Assembly: GCA_963712465.1 (NCBI GenBank) | Contig: CAVQHY010000002.1 | Location: 1 to 16,010 of the forward strand | DNA from: CAVQHY01 sp963712465 | GTDB taxonomy: Bacteria; Actinomycetota; Thermoleophilia; Gaiellales; Gaiellaceae | Direction of reading: 5' to 3' | Length of the DNA stretch: 16,010 nucleotides | In this document: positions 1 through 8,016 of the stretch, piece by piece | How positions within the stretch are numbered: position 1 is the stretch's first letter | How the letters are laid out: each line of letters begins with the position of its first letter | Made by a program: the position numbers and the translations under genes | Notes under the pieces: model-generated | Databases searched by the model: none | What the model was told of the DNA's origin: nothing | Seen by the model: the letters and a program-made list of their open reading frames with translations, nothing else

Positions 1-62
<62 letters not shown>

Positions 63-74
63 GGGCGCCGGTCA

Positions 75-80
75 ATACTA
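75..80 (-). promoter_or_regulatory. Possible -10 box of the tRNA-Asp gene
   Basis: On the minus strand TAGTAT lies 12 bases upstream of the mature tRNA 5' end. It fits the TANNNT -10 pattern and would start transcription a few bases before the tRNA. No convincing -35 hexamer is visible 16-18 bases further upstream, so this is a candidate only. Confidence 0.35.
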
Positions 81-160
81 GCCGCGCGCGGAACCGACCG
101 ATGAGTTCGCGAGCGCCCCGGCGTCGAAGACGGAGACCCGACGAGGAAGGAGGGAACGAG

Positions 161-736
161 ATGGGAAGGATCGTCGTCACCGAGTTCGTCTCCCTGGACG
201 GCGTCATGGAGGACCCCGGCGGATCGGAGGGCTCGAAGCATGGAGCCTGGACGTTCCAGTTCTCGCGCGGCGAGGAGGGGGACACGTTCAAGCTGGACGA
301 GACCATGGGCTCCGAGGCGCTCCTGCTCGGGCGGGTCACCTACGAGGGCTTCGCGGCCGCGTGGCCGTCGCGGGAGGGCGAGTTCGCGGACAAGTTCAAC
401 ACGATGCCCAAGTACGTCGTGTCCTCGACGCTTCGCGACCCGGAGTGGGCCAACTCGACCGTCCTCGAAGGGGACGTCGTCGAGGCGGTCACGAAGCTGA
501 AGCGGGAGCAGGACGGAGACATCGTCGTCCACGGGAGCGCCAGCCTCGCGCAGGCCCTGATCGACAACGACCTCGTCGACGAGCTGCGGCTCATGGTCTT
601 CCCCGTCGTCCTCGGCAGCGGAAAGCGCCTCTTCGGCGACAGCGGTATGAAGCGCCTTCAGCTCGTCGACTCGAAGGCGGTCGGGGACGGCGTCATGATC
701 CTCGTCTACAGGCCGGCGGAGGAGCCGGCGAGCTAG
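161..736 (+). CDS. RibD C-terminal/dihydrofolate-reductase-like family protein
   Basis: A 191-residue soluble protein of the RibD_C/DHFR-like fold (YyaP/YwjB type). The N-terminus has the family's strand and loop, VTEFVSLDGVMEDPGG (6-21). LLGRVTYEGFAAAWP (55-69), MPKYVVSSTL (82-91) and VVHGSASLAQALI (122-134) match the usual cofactor-pocket blocks, followed by DELRLMVFPVVLGSGKRLF (140-158). Families of this type are NAD(P)H-dependent reductases of mostly unknown substrate; no riboflavin genes are nearby, so a riboflavin role is not supported. The start at 161 has a strong Shine-Dalgarno sequence (GGAAGGAGG) about 6 bases upstream. An in-frame ATG at 101 has none and would add 20 residues unlike the family. 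The next gene follows 27 bases downstream, suggesting an operon of small detoxification-type proteins. Confidence 0.9.
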   Translation: MGRIVVTEFVSLDGVMEDPGGSEGSKHGAWTFQFSRGEEGDTFKLDETMGSEALLLGRVTYEGFAAAWPSREGEFADKFNTMPKYVVSSTLRDPEWANSTVLEGDVVEAVTKLKREQDGDIVVHGSASLAQALIDNDLVDELRLMVFPVVLGSGKRLFGDSGMKRLQLVDSKAVGDGVMILVYRPAEEPAS

Positions 737-763
737 GCAAGGCGACCTGGAAAGGAGCGGGCA

Positions 764-1156
764 ATGCTCGAAGACGCAGAGATCGTGGCGATCGTCCCCG
801 TCTCGGACCTCGCAGCCTCGATCGAGTTCTACGAGGGGGCGCTGGGACTGCGCCTCGAGGAGCGGCGGGACGACCTGCCGACGAACAGGGAGGCGGAGCT
901 CCGCGGCGGGAACGGCAAGCTCCTCCTCTACGAGAGCGTCGGGGCCGGGCAGAGCCGTCACACGGTGGCGGGCTTCCGGGTCGGCGACCTCCACGCCACG
1001 GTGCCGGCCCTGCGCGAGCGGGGCGTGACGTTCGAGGAGTACGACCTGCCCGACCTGAAGACCGTGGACGGGATCGCGACGGTCGGAGACGTCCGCGCGG
1101 CCTGGTGCAAGGACCCCGACGGCAACATCCTCGCGATCGAGTCCGTCGGGGCCTGA
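764..1156 (+). CDS. VOC family (glyoxalase/bleomycin-resistance fold) protein
   Basis: A 130-residue single-unit vicinal-oxygen-chelate protein. The first beta-alpha-beta unit shows VPVSDLAASIEFYEGALGLRL (11-31), the usual start of the fold, and the second unit ends with KDPDGNILAIES (116-127), where Glu126 occupies the typical C-terminal metal-ligand position. The N-terminal position that is His in glyoxalase I is Val/Pro here, so metal binding and the reaction cannot be assigned. Such proteins range from glyoxalases and dioxygenases to antibiotic-binding proteins. The start has an AAAGGAG Shine-Dalgarno. The stop is 3 bases before the following gene, so the two are almost certainly co-translated. 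Confidence 0.88.
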   Translation: MLEDAEIVAIVPVSDLAASIEFYEGALGLRLEERRDDLPTNREAELRGGNGKLLLYESVGAGQSRHTVAGFRVGDLHATVPALRERGVTFEEYDLPDLKTVDGIATVGDVRAAWCKDPDGNILAIESVGA

Positions 1157-1159
1157 TCG

Positions 1160-1426
1160 GTGCGCTACATGGTGATCGAGACGTACACGCAGGGCCCGGG
1201 GCCCGTGTACGCCCGCGCCGCGGAGCAGGGCCGCATGCTCCCGCCCGGGCTCGAGTACGTGGAGAGCTGGATCGACGAGCGGAGCCTCGACCGCTGCTTC
1301 CAGCTGATGGAGACGGAGGATCCGAGCCTGTTCGAGGAATGGATCGCGCGCTGGGCCGACCTCGCCGAGTTCGAGGTCGTCCCGGTCGTCGGCTCGGCCG
1401 AGGCCTCGGCCCGGGCGGCCGGCTAG
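1160..1426 (+). CDS. DUF3303-like small protein
   Basis: An 88-residue protein starting MRYMVIETYTQGPGPVYARAAEQGR, which resembles the DUF3303 opening (M-x-Y-M-V-I-E-x-F/Y). The middle contains LEYVESWIDERSLDRCFQLM and FEEWIARWADLAEFEVVPV, as in ferredoxin-like dimeric alpha/beta-barrel proteins. The function is unknown. The GTG start at 1160 is chosen because the family normally begins one or two residues before the YMVIE strand; ATG at 1169 would remove part of that strand. It begins 3 bases after the VOC stop and has no separate Shine-Dalgarno in the gap, so translation is likely coupled. The stop lies one base from the end of the convergent response-regulator gene, leaving no room for a dedicated terminator. 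Confidence 0.8.
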   Translation: MRYMVIETYTQGPGPVYARAAEQGRMLPPGLEYVESWIDERSLDRCFQLMETEDPSLFEEWIARWADLAEFEVVPVVGSAEASARAAG

Positions 1427-1427
1427 G

Positions 1428-2093
1428 TCACGCCCGGTCTCGCACCTCGGCCTCGAAGAGCCCGGTCTCGTGGGCGAGCACGACTGCCTGCACGCGGTCG
1501 CGCAGCTCGAGCTTCTGGAGGATGTGGGTGACGTGCGTCTTGACGGTCGTCTCGCTGATGTAGAGCTCCTCGCCGATCTCTGCGTTGGAGAGGCCGCGAG
1601 CCATCAGGCGAAAGACCTCTCGCTCGCGCTCGCTGAGCTCCTCGAGCTCCTTCGGAGGAGCCGGGCGCGGCAGACGGGCGAACTTCTGGATGACGCGTTT
1701 CGTGATCGCGGGCGAGAGGAGCGCGTCGCCGCCGGCCACCGTGCGGATCGCCGCGATCAGCTGCTCGGGAGAGTCGTCCTTGAGGACGAAGCCGCTCGCG
1801 CCCGCTCTGAGCGCTTCGTAGACGTACTCGTCGAGGTCGAAGGTGGTGAGGATCAGGATCCGCGCCGTGTCGTCGGCCGCGAGGATGCGCCGGGTGGCCT
1901 GGAGCCCGTCGAGGTCGGGCATGCGGATGTCCATGAGGATGACCGTGGGATCGAACCGCGCGGCCTTGTCGACGGCCTCGAGCCCGTTGCTCGCCTCGGC
2001 GACGACTTCGATGTCCTCCTCGCCGGCGAGCAGCATGCGAAAGCCGGCGCGGACCATCGACTGGTCGTCGACGACGAGAACCCGAATCGTCAT
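1428..2093 (-). CDS. NarL/FixJ-family response regulator (receiver + LuxR HTH)
   Basis: A 221-residue two-domain regulator. The receiver domain (1-120) has the acidic pair Asp9/Asp10, phospho-acceptor Asp55 in VILMDIRMPD, Thr83/Thr84 and Lys105 in FVLKDD, so all phosphorylation residues are present. The C-terminal LuxR-type helix-turn-helix (about 152-213) contains LSEREREVFRLMARGLSNAEI and ISETTVKTHVTHILQKL. The start ATG overlaps the stop of the upstream kinase gene (ATGA), so the pair is translationally coupled and the kinase is the obvious phospho-donor. The likely targets are its own operon and the divergent MMPL exporter, because an inverted repeat lies between them; this is inference from position. 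Confidence 0.95.
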   Translation of the reverse strand: MTIRVLVVDDQSMVRAGFRMLLAGEEDIEVVAEASNGLEAVDKAARFDPTVILMDIRMPDLDGLQATRRILAADDTARILILTTFDLDEYVYEALRAGASGFVLKDDSPEQLIAAIRTVAGGDALLSPAITKRVIQKFARLPRPAPPKELEELSEREREVFRLMARGLSNAEIGEELYISETTVKTHVTHILQKLELRDRVQAVVLAHETGLFEAEVRDRA

Positions 2094-3277
2094 GGCGCCT
2101 GGTCGACGATCGGAAGCCGCGTCGTGAGGACGAACCCGCCCTCGGGTGCCGGCCTCGCGGTCATCTCCCCGCCGTAGATCTTGACGCGTTCGCGGATGCC
2201 GACGAGCCCGTGCCCGAGGCCGTCGCCCGTCGCGCCGCCCCGGCCGTTGTCGCGTACCTCGATCTTCAGCTCGTCCGGCCGGTAGCGGACGGTCACGTCC
2301 GCGTCGCTCGCGTGTGCGTGCTTGAGCGCGTTCGTCAGGCCCTCCTGGACGATGCGATAGGCGGACAGGTCGATCCCCCGCGGGAGCGGGAAGGGATTGC
2401 CGTCGACATGCAGCTCGACGGGGAGCCCGGCACGGCCGACCTCGTCCAGCAACGAATCGAGGCCGTCGAGACCGGGCTGGGGGACGAGCTCCGCCTCTTC
2501 GCCGTCGCTGCGCATGGCGGCGAGGAGCCGGCGCATCTCGGTGAGCGCAGTCCGCCCGGCCCGCTCGACTCCCCTCAGCGCGTCGCGGTCCTCTGCCAGC
2601 GCGTCGGGGAGCTTGTGCCTGACGGCCCCGACCTGGAGCACCATGACGCTGACGGCGTGCGCGACGATGTCGTGGAGCTCGCGCGCGATCCGCGAGCGCT
2701 CCTCGGCGACCGCGACGCGCGCAGCGGCCTCGCGGTCGCGCTCGGCCTGGGCCGCCCGCTCCTCCGCCGCTTCGGCCTGCTCGGAACGCTCGCGCAGGGC
2801 GTAGCCCGCGACCCAACCGGCCACGAACCGGAGGGGGATGAAGATGAGCCAGCTGCTCGGCTCCGGACCGGGGATGTTGTAGACGACGGTCACGATGGAT
2901 CCGGTGACGATGGCGAGGCCGATGAACGCCTGCCTGCGGTCCCGCAGGTTTCCGAGGAGGAACGCCGTCGCGAGCCCGATGACGTTGAGGCTGCCGGGGA
3001 ACGTGATCAGCAGCCCGTCGGCGAACGTGAGCACCGCGGCCAGAACCCAGTACGCCGCCGGAGCGGCGAAGGGAAACCGCCGACGAGCGAAGAGCGGCAG
3101 CACCAGAAGCGCCATCGCAGGCAGCGAGAACCACAGCGACGTGGTCGGCGCCCCCGGCGAGTCGCGTCCGACCACCAGCTCGAGCATGGCTGCGATCCCC
3201 ATGGCCGCGATCAGCAGCTCGAACCAGTACGCGCGCGCGATGTGGTCGACTCGGCTCACGCGTTGAAGGTACTGCAC
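2090..3277 (-). CDS. Membrane sensor histidine kinase (HisKA_3 / DesK-like)
   Basis: A 395-residue kinase with an N-terminal membrane part (about 20-160), appearing to have five or six hydrophobic segments with almost no extracytoplasmic loops; this suggests sensing in or at the membrane. A charged, Ala/Glu-rich coiled-coil linker (163-195) leads to the dimerisation/phospho-acceptor motif RIARELHDIVAHAVSVMV with His202. The HATPase domain shows the N-box EGLTNALKHA (Asn316), DNGRGG (343-348) and GHGLVGIRERV (355-365). The GTG at 3277 is taken as start because AGGAGG lies upstream, although the 14-base spacing is long; GTG at 3259 is an alternative without a Shine-Dalgarno. It overlaps the response-regulator gene by 4 bases. 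Confidence 0.93.
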   Translation of the reverse strand: MQYLQRVSRVDHIARAYWFELLIAAMGIAAMLELVVGRDSPGAPTTSLWFSLPAMALLVLPLFARRRFPFAAPAAYWVLAAVLTFADGLLITFPGSLNVIGLATAFLLGNLRDRRQAFIGLAIVTGSIVTVVYNIPGPEPSSWLIFIPLRFVAGWVAGYALRERSEQAEAAEERAAQAERDREAAARVAVAEERSRIARELHDIVAHAVSVMVLQVGAVRHKLPDALAEDRDALRGVERAGRTALTEMRRLLAAMRSDGEEAELVPQPGLDGLDSLLDEVGRAGLPVELHVDGNPFPLPRGIDLSAYRIVQEGLTNALKHAHASDADVTVRYRPDELKIEVRDNGRGGATGDGLGHGLVGIRERVKIYGGEMTARPAPEGGFVLTTRLPIVDQAP

Positions 3278-3292
3278 GTCTCTGCTCGCCGC

Positions 3293-3310
3293 CTCCTACT
3301 TGGGTAGGAG
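3293..3310. promoter_or_regulatory. Perfect inverted repeat CTCCTAC-N4-GTAGGAG between kinase and MMPL genes
   Basis: Two 7-base arms (3293-3299 and 3304-3310) are separated by TTGG. On the minus strand the 3' arm GTAGGAG followed by G is the only Shine-Dalgarno-like sequence before the kinase start. The element could be a dimeric LuxR-type regulator operator (such operators often carry TAC...GTA half-sites), or an RNA hairpin hiding the ribosome-binding site. It lies 110 bases upstream of the MMPL start. Confidence 0.5.
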
Positions 3311-3420
3311 TCGAGATCGTCGGCGGGTGGGAGCGCGAATCACGCCATCCGACGACGCGGTTGCGCTGCCGCCGTCCTAGCCTCGGTCTCGGAAATTGTC
3401 GAACGCGAGGAGGCAGGCAG

Positions 3421-5652
3421 ATGTCCGCACCGAAGCCCAACAACCTGGCCGCCCGCATGGGCCGCTGGAGCGCCGACCACTGGAAGACCGCGACGTTCGG
3501 GTGGCTGGCATTCGTCCTCGTCGCCTTCGCCCTCGGCGGCGCCTTCGGGACGAAGTCGATCGACCCGAACACGGCCGGGCCCGGTGAGTCCGGTCGCATG
3601 GACCGGATCCTCGACGAGGGCTTCAAGCGGCCCGCGGACGAGAGCGTCCTCGTCCAGAGCGGCTCGCTCTCGGCGACCGATCCGGCCTTCACGGCCGCGG
3701 TCGAGGACGTCGTCGCGAGGATCTCGAAGCTCTCGGACGTCCAGAACGTCCGCTCGCCGCTCGACGAGGGCAACGAGAGCCAGATCTCCGAGAGCGGCCG
3801 CGCGGCGCTGGTCGAGTTCGAGATCCGCGGCGCCGCCGACGAGGCCGCGGACAAGATCGGCCCGGTCCTCGACGAGGTCGACGCCGCGCAGCAGGCGCAT
3901 CCGCAGCTCTTCATCGGCGAGTTCGGCGATGCCAGCTCGGTGAAGGCGATCGAGACGGCGTACGGCGACGACCTCGGGAAGGCCGGCGTCCTCTCCCTTC
4001 CGGTGACGCTCGCCATCCTCGTCCTCACCTTCGGGGCACTCGTGGCCGCCGGCATTCCGCTCGTGCTCGCCTTGACGGCCGTCTTCGCGACCTTCGGCCT
4101 CGTCGCCGTCTCGAGCCACGTCCTGCCGATGGCCAACCAGGCCGGCGCGGTCGTGCTCCTGATCGGCCTCGCGGTCGGCGTCGACTACTCGCTCTTCTAC
4201 CTGCGACGCGCGCGCGAGGAGCGGGCCGCAGGACGCAGCGAGCGCGCCGCGGTCGAGATCGCCGCTGCCACGTCCGGTCGCGCCGTCCTCGTCTCCGGCC
4301 TGACCGTGATGACGGCGATGGCCGGCATGTTCCTCACCGCGGACCAGATCTTCGCCTCGCTCGGCGTGGCGACGATCACGGTGGTCGCCGTGGCGGTTCT
4401 CGGATCGCTGACCGTGCTCCCGGCCCTCCTCTCGAGGTTCGGAGACAAGGTCGACCGCGGGCGGGTCCCCCTCGTCGGCCGCCTGCGCCGCAGCGACGGC
4501 GAGGGCCGGGTCTGGGGCGCGATCGTCGACCGCGTCCTGCGCCGCCCGGTGGTCTCGGTCGTCCTCGCCGGCGGGTTGCTGGTGGCGCTCGCGATTCCCG
4601 CCTTCCAGCTCCGCATGGTGCAGCCCGGCCCGGACACGTTCCCGCAGGACCTGCCCGTGGTGCAGACCTACAACCGCATGCAGCAGGCGTTCCCCGGCGC
4701 CGCGCTGCCGGCGAACGTCGTCGTCGAGGCCCCGGACGTGAACGCGCCGGCCATGCAGGCGGCGATTCAGAAGCTCGAGCAGCAGGCGCTCGCGAGCGGT
4801 CGCATGCACGAGCCGATCACCGTCGATGTCAACGACGCCGGCACGGTGGCGAACATCACGATCCCGATCGACGGCTCGGGCACCGACTCGGTCTCGAACG
4901 AGTCGTTGGCGACCCTGCGCGACGACATCGTGCCGACCACGGTGGGCGCCCTTCCGGACGTCGAGGCCGGCGTCACCGGGCTCACCGCCCAGTGGAAGGA
5001 CAGCACCGACGAGATCACGTCGAAGCTGCCGCTCGTCGTCGCGTTCGTGCTGGTGTTCGCGTTCGTGTTGATGCTGGTGGCCTTCAGGTCGCCCGTCATC
5101 GCCGCCAAGGCCATCGTGCTCAACCTGCTCTCGGTGGCCGCGGCCTACGGCGTGCTGGTGCTCGTCTTCCAGCACGGCGTCGGCAAGGGCCTCCTCGGCT
5201 TCAGCTCCACGGCCGGGATCGACCCGGTCGTCCCGCTGCTCCTCTTCGTGATCCTCTTCGGCCTCTCGATGGACTACCACGTGTTCCTCCTGAGCCGGAT
5301 CCGCGAGCTGGTCCAGCGGGGCGCGACCACCGACGAGGCGGTGACGCAGGGGATCAAGACGACCGCGGGCATCGTCACGAGCGCCGCGATCGTCATGGTC
5401 TTCGTCTTCGCGGTCTTCATCACGCTCTCGATGCTGTTCTTCAAGCAGTTCGGCGTCGGGCTCGCGGTCGCGATCCTGCTCGACGCGACGATCGTCCGCG
5501 GAGTGCTCCTGCCCGCCTCGATGAAGCTGCTCGGCGACTGGAACTGGTACCTGCCGAGCTGGCTCGAGTGGCTGCCCCGGTTCGACCTCGGCGAGGCCGA
5601 GGCCCCGGCCGAGACGCCGTCCGACACGAAGCCGACGCCCGTCTCCGCCTAG
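3421..5652 (+). CDS. MMPL-family (RND superfamily) transporter
   Basis: A 743-residue inner-membrane transporter with the two-fold MMPL plan: one N-terminal helix (about 23-41), an extracytoplasmic domain (about 42-190), a block of five helices (about 190-340), then helix 7 near 376-400, a second extracytoplasmic domain (about 400-535) and a final block of five helices (about 540-705). Both halves keep the proton-relay Asp-Tyr pair in helices 4 and 10: GVDYSLFYLRR (Asp255-Tyr256) and SMDYHVFLLSRIRE (Asp618-Tyr619). Families of this type export lipids, siderophores or drugs using the proton gradient; the substrate here is unknown. The ATG has GAGGAGG about 8 bases upstream; the short in-frame extension to 3361 lacks family similarity. 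The divergent sensor kinase/regulator operon is its probable controller. Confidence 0.94.
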   Translation: MSAPKPNNLAARMGRWSADHWKTATFGWLAFVLVAFALGGAFGTKSIDPNTAGPGESGRMDRILDEGFKRPADESVLVQSGSLSATDPAFTAAVEDVVARISKLSDVQNVRSPLDEGNESQISESGRAALVEFEIRGAADEAADKIGPVLDEVDAAQQAHPQLFIGEFGDASSVKAIETAYGDDLGKAGVLSLPVTLAILVLTFGALVAAGIPLVLALTAVFATFGLVAVSSHVLPMANQAGAVVLLIGLAVGVDYSLFYLRRAREERAAGRSERAAVEIAAATSGRAVLVSGLTVMTAMAGMFLTADQIFASLGVATITVVAVAVLGSLTVLPALLSRFGDKVDRGRVPLVGRLRRSDGEGRVWGAIVDRVLRRPVVSVVLAGGLLVALAIPAFQLRMVQPGPDTFPQDLPVVQTYNRMQQAFPGAALPANVVVEAPDVNAPAMQAAIQKLEQQALASGRMHEPITVDVNDAGTVANITIPIDGSGTDSVSNESLATLRDDIVPTTVGALPDVEAGVTGLTAQWKDSTDEITSKLPLVVAFVLVFAFVLMLVAFRSPVIAAKAIVLNLLSVAAAYGVLVLVFQHGVGKGLLGFSSTAGIDPVVPLLLFVILFGLSMDYHVFLLSRIRELVQRGATTDEAVTQGIKTTAGIVTSAAIVMVFVFAVFITLSMLFFKQFGVGLAVAILLDATIVRGVLLPASMKLLGDWNWYLPSWLEWLPRFDLGEAEAPAETPSDTKPTPVSA

Positions 5653-5664
5653 AACCGAACAGTC

Positions 5665-5695
5665 GACCCCCGGGCCCTTCCGAGGCCCGGGGGTC
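5665..5695 (+). terminator. GC-rich hairpin after the MMPL gene
   Basis: A perfect 12-bp stem, GACCCCCGGGCC (5665-5676) with GGCCCGGGGGTC (5684-5695), encloses the 7-base loop CTTCCGA and begins 13 bases after the MMPL stop. No T-tract follows, as is common for terminators in high-GC actinobacteria. Its position between two same-strand transcription units supports a terminator. Confidence 0.75.
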
Positions 5696-5807
5696 ACCGC
5701 TCGACCGAGCGCGGAGAGGCTACGCGGTTAACCACAGCGCAGATGGGCGTGCTCCCCGATGTCGGCCTGCCGTGGGCGGTGAAGGGTGGCGGTGGAAGGG
5801 AGACGGC

Positions 5808-6788
5808 GTGAGCGTACGACCTCGAGATGCCCCTTCGCCTCGGCGTCGGAGCGCGGCAGGGGCGACGCCGGCTGTCGATCGCTCCTCCGCAAGGTTGGGG
5901 CTCGAGTTGATCGGTGCGACGAAGCGCTTCGACGCGATCGTGGCGCTCGACGACGTGAGCCTGGAGGTTCAGCCGGGCCGGGTGGTCGGTTTCCTCGGCC
6001 CGAACGGCGCGGGGAAGACAACGGCCATGCGCGCCGTCTTCGGGCTCGTCGAGCTCGACGGCGGCGAGCTGCTTTGGGGCGGGAGCCCGGTCGGATTCGA
6101 GGAGCGGCTGCGGTTCGGTTACATGCCCGAGGAGCGCGGCCTCTACCCGCGCATGCGCCTCGCCGACCAGCTCGCCTACTTCGCCTCCCTGCACGGGCTC
6201 ACCGCCGCCGCGGCTCGTGCCGCGGCATCCGAGTGGCTCGAGCGACTTTCCCTCGCCGACCGCGCCGGCGCGAACGTCGAGGAGCTCTCGCACGGGAACC
6301 AGCAGCGAGCCCAGCTTGCGGCGGCGCTGCTGCACGCGCCGGAGCTGCTCGTGCTCGACGAGCCCTTCGCCGGGCTCGACCCCATCGCCGTGCGCACCCT
6401 CGCCGACGTGCTCCGCGGCGAGGCGGCTCGCGGCGCGGCGGTTCTCTTCTCGAGTCACCAGCTCGAGCTCGTCGAGGACGTCTGCGAGGACGTGGCGATC
6501 ATCGACCGGGGTCGCGTCGTCGCCACGGGGCACATCGACGATCTGAGGAAGGCTTCGCACAGGCGGCGAATCGACCTCAGGCTCGAGGGGGCGCCGCCGG
6601 AGTGGCTGCCGCCGGTCTCCGGCGTCGAGCTCGTCGAGCGTCGAGACGGCAGGCTGCGGCTGCTCGCGCCCCGCGCCGTCGACCCGAAGCAGGTGCTGGC
6701 CGCCGCCGAGCGAACCGGGCGGGTCGTCGAGTTCGGCTACGGGCCGCCCTCCTTGACCGAGCTCTTCCTGGAGCTGGTCGGGCGATGA
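5808..6788 (+). CDS. ABC transporter ATP-binding protein (NatA-like)
   Basis: A 326-residue ATPase with Walker A GPNGAGKT (64-71, Lys70), signature LSHGNQQ (160-166), Walker B LLVLDEPFAGLDP (Asp184, Glu185) and switch His217 in SSHQ. The LSxGNQQ signature and the C-terminal domain (about 245-326, DUF4162-like) are typical of NatA-type exporters. The start is uncertain. GTG 5808 has an excellent Shine-Dalgarno (GGAAGGGAG) but gives about 29 extra residues, rich in Arg and Ala and with unusually many A/T third positions, before the family's normal opening LELIGATKRF. TTG 5895 would give the usual N-terminus but has no spaced Shine-Dalgarno. The permease gene overlaps the stop (ATGA), so the two form one transporter. 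Confidence 0.9.
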   Translation: MSVRPRDAPSPRRRSAAGATPAVDRSSARLGLELIGATKRFDAIVALDDVSLEVQPGRVVGFLGPNGAGKTTAMRAVFGLVELDGGELLWGGSPVGFEERLRFGYMPEERGLYPRMRLADQLAYFASLHGLTAAAARAAASEWLERLSLADRAGANVEELSHGNQQRAQLAAALLHAPELLVLDEPFAGLDPIAVRTLADVLRGEAARGAAVLFSSHQLELVEDVCEDVAIIDRGRVVATGHIDDLRKASHRRRIDLRLEGAPPEWLPPVSGVELVERRDGRLRLLAPRAVDPKQVLAAAERTGRVVEFGYGPPSLTELFLELVGR

Positions 6789-7927
6789 GCGGGTGGCGCG
6801 CGATCGGGCTCGTCGCCGGGCGCGAGATCCACGAGCGGCTGCGAAGCCGCGCCTTCCTCGTCTCGACGGTCGTCCTCCTCCTGCTCGTCGGCGGGTCGAC
6901 CGCGCTCAACGGCGCCCTCTCGCGGGAGACGACCTACCACGTTGCGGTGACGGCACCAGCGCCGTCCGGGCTCGAGGCCGCCCTCGAGCGCGCCGCGGAG
7001 CCGTTCGACGCGAACGTGCAGCTGAAACCGCTCGCGTCGCCGGCAGCCGGACGCCAGGCGCTCGCGGCCGAGGACGTCGACGCGCTCCTGCTCCTGAACG
7101 ACGACCGGCTCGTCTTCCGCGCGAACGTCGACACGGAGCTTGCGGCGGTCGCCGACACCGCCGTGCGCGCGCTCCGCCGACAGCTGCCACCCGCGCCGGA
7201 GCTGACGGTGTCGACGCTCGAGCCTGCGGACGCCGAGGCGACCGACGCCGAGACCCTCGTGGCCGTCGTCGGCTCCCTGCTCCTGTTCGTGTCCCTTGCC
7301 GTCTACGGAGAGTGGGTCGTCACCGGTGTCATCGAGGAGAGGAACAACCGCGTCGTCGAGCTGATCCTCTCGGCAGTGCGGCCGCGCCATCTCCTCGCCG
7401 GGAAGGTGATCGGGATCGGGCTGCTCGGACTCGGGCAGCTCGCGCTCGTCGCCGGTCTCGCCGCCGCCCTGCTCGCCGCCGGCGTGTTCGACGCCCCGGC
7501 GGCGCTCGGTGCCAGTCTCGCGCTGGTCGTGCCATGGTTCGCGCTCGGGTTCGCGCTCTACGCGGTCGCCTATGCCGCAGCCGGCGCGCTCGCATCCCGG
7601 CAGCAGAACGCGGAGACGGCCGGACAACCGGTGACCTACACGCTTACCGCCGCCTACTTCGTGGGCTACATCGCGGTCTCTGCCGATCCGAACGGCACTC
7701 TTGCCAACCTGCTGACCGTCTTCCCGCTGACCGCGCCGCTCGTTCTCCCGGCACGGAGCGCCCTCGTCGGCGTGCCGCTCTGGGAGCACGTGCTCGCGGT
7801 CGTCCTCGTCCTCGGCTCGACCTACGCGCTCGTCCGCTTCGCCGGCCGCGTCTACGCCCGCGGCCTTCTCCACGGCGGCTCGGGCCTCGGCCTCCGAGCG
7901 GCCTGGCGCCTCACCCGCCAGCAGTGA
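6785..7927 (+). CDS. ABC-2 type permease (NatB-like)
   Basis: A 380-residue membrane protein. One N-terminal helix (about 22-40) is followed by an extracytoplasmic domain of about 120 residues and then by five or six helices (about 168-355). The block GVIEERNNRVVELILSAVRP followed by LLAGKVIGIGLLGLGQ is the hallmark of NatB/ABC-2 permeases, which usually read E-E-K-x-x-R-x-x-E-x-L-L-S-S-V-x-P. QQNAETAGQPVTY later in the protein is also family-typical. It pairs with the ATPase immediately upstream through a 4-base start/stop overlap, giving a complete exporter of the sodium/drug-efflux type. The substrate cannot be read from the sequence. Confidence 0.92.
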   Translation: MSGWRAIGLVAGREIHERLRSRAFLVSTVVLLLLVGGSTALNGALSRETTYHVAVTAPAPSGLEAALERAAEPFDANVQLKPLASPAAGRQALAAEDVDALLLLNDDRLVFRANVDTELAAVADTAVRALRRQLPPAPELTVSTLEPADAEATDAETLVAVVGSLLLFVSLAVYGEWVVTGVIEERNNRVVELILSAVRPRHLLAGKVIGIGLLGLGQLALVAGLAAALLAAGVFDAPAALGASLALVVPWFALGFALYAVAYAAAGALASRQQNAETAGQPVTYTLTAAYFVGYIAVSADPNGTLANLLTVFPLTAPLVLPARSALVGVPLWEHVLAVVLVLGSTYALVRFAGRVYARGLLHGGSGLGLRAAWRLTRQQ

Positions 7928-7951
7928 GCCAGCCGTCTCCGGCACCCGGAC

Positions 7952-7980
7952 TTGTAACGGGCGTCGCTTACGGGTAGGTT
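7952..7980 (+). promoter_or_regulatory. Sigma-70-type promoter of the secreted hydrolase gene
   Basis: TTGTAA (7952-7957) and TAGGTT (7975-7980) are separated by exactly 17 bases and lie in the 89-base gap after the permease gene. TAGGTT fits TANNNT. The predicted transcript start near 7987 gives a leader of about 30 bases carrying GGGAGG (8005-8010) 6 bases before the GTG start. Confidence 0.5.
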
Positions 7981-8016
7981 CGCGCTCGGGACAGGACCCA
8001 TCCCGGGAGGTGCGTC

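Noticed and set aside
101..160. Earlier ATG start for the RibD-like gene
   Set aside because: No Shine-Dalgarno and an Arg-rich tail unlike the family; ATG 161 has an excellent Shine-Dalgarno.
361..1563. A 400-codon plus-strand open frame running across three genes
   Set aside because: Arg/Gly/Pro-rich shadow frame that overlaps the RibD-like, VOC and DUF3303-like genes, each of which has family motifs and sensible starts.
2094..4136. Long upstream extension of the response-regulator frame (902 codons in total)
   Set aside because: Only the last 221 codons encode a protein with domains; the rest overlaps the kinase and MMPL genes in wrong frames and is Arg-rich.
3340..5697. A 785-codon open frame on the minus strand opposite the MMPL gene
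   Set aside because: Composition is Asp/Arg/Glu/His-rich low-complexity typical of the reverse strand of GC-biased genes; the plus-strand MMPL protein has full family motifs.
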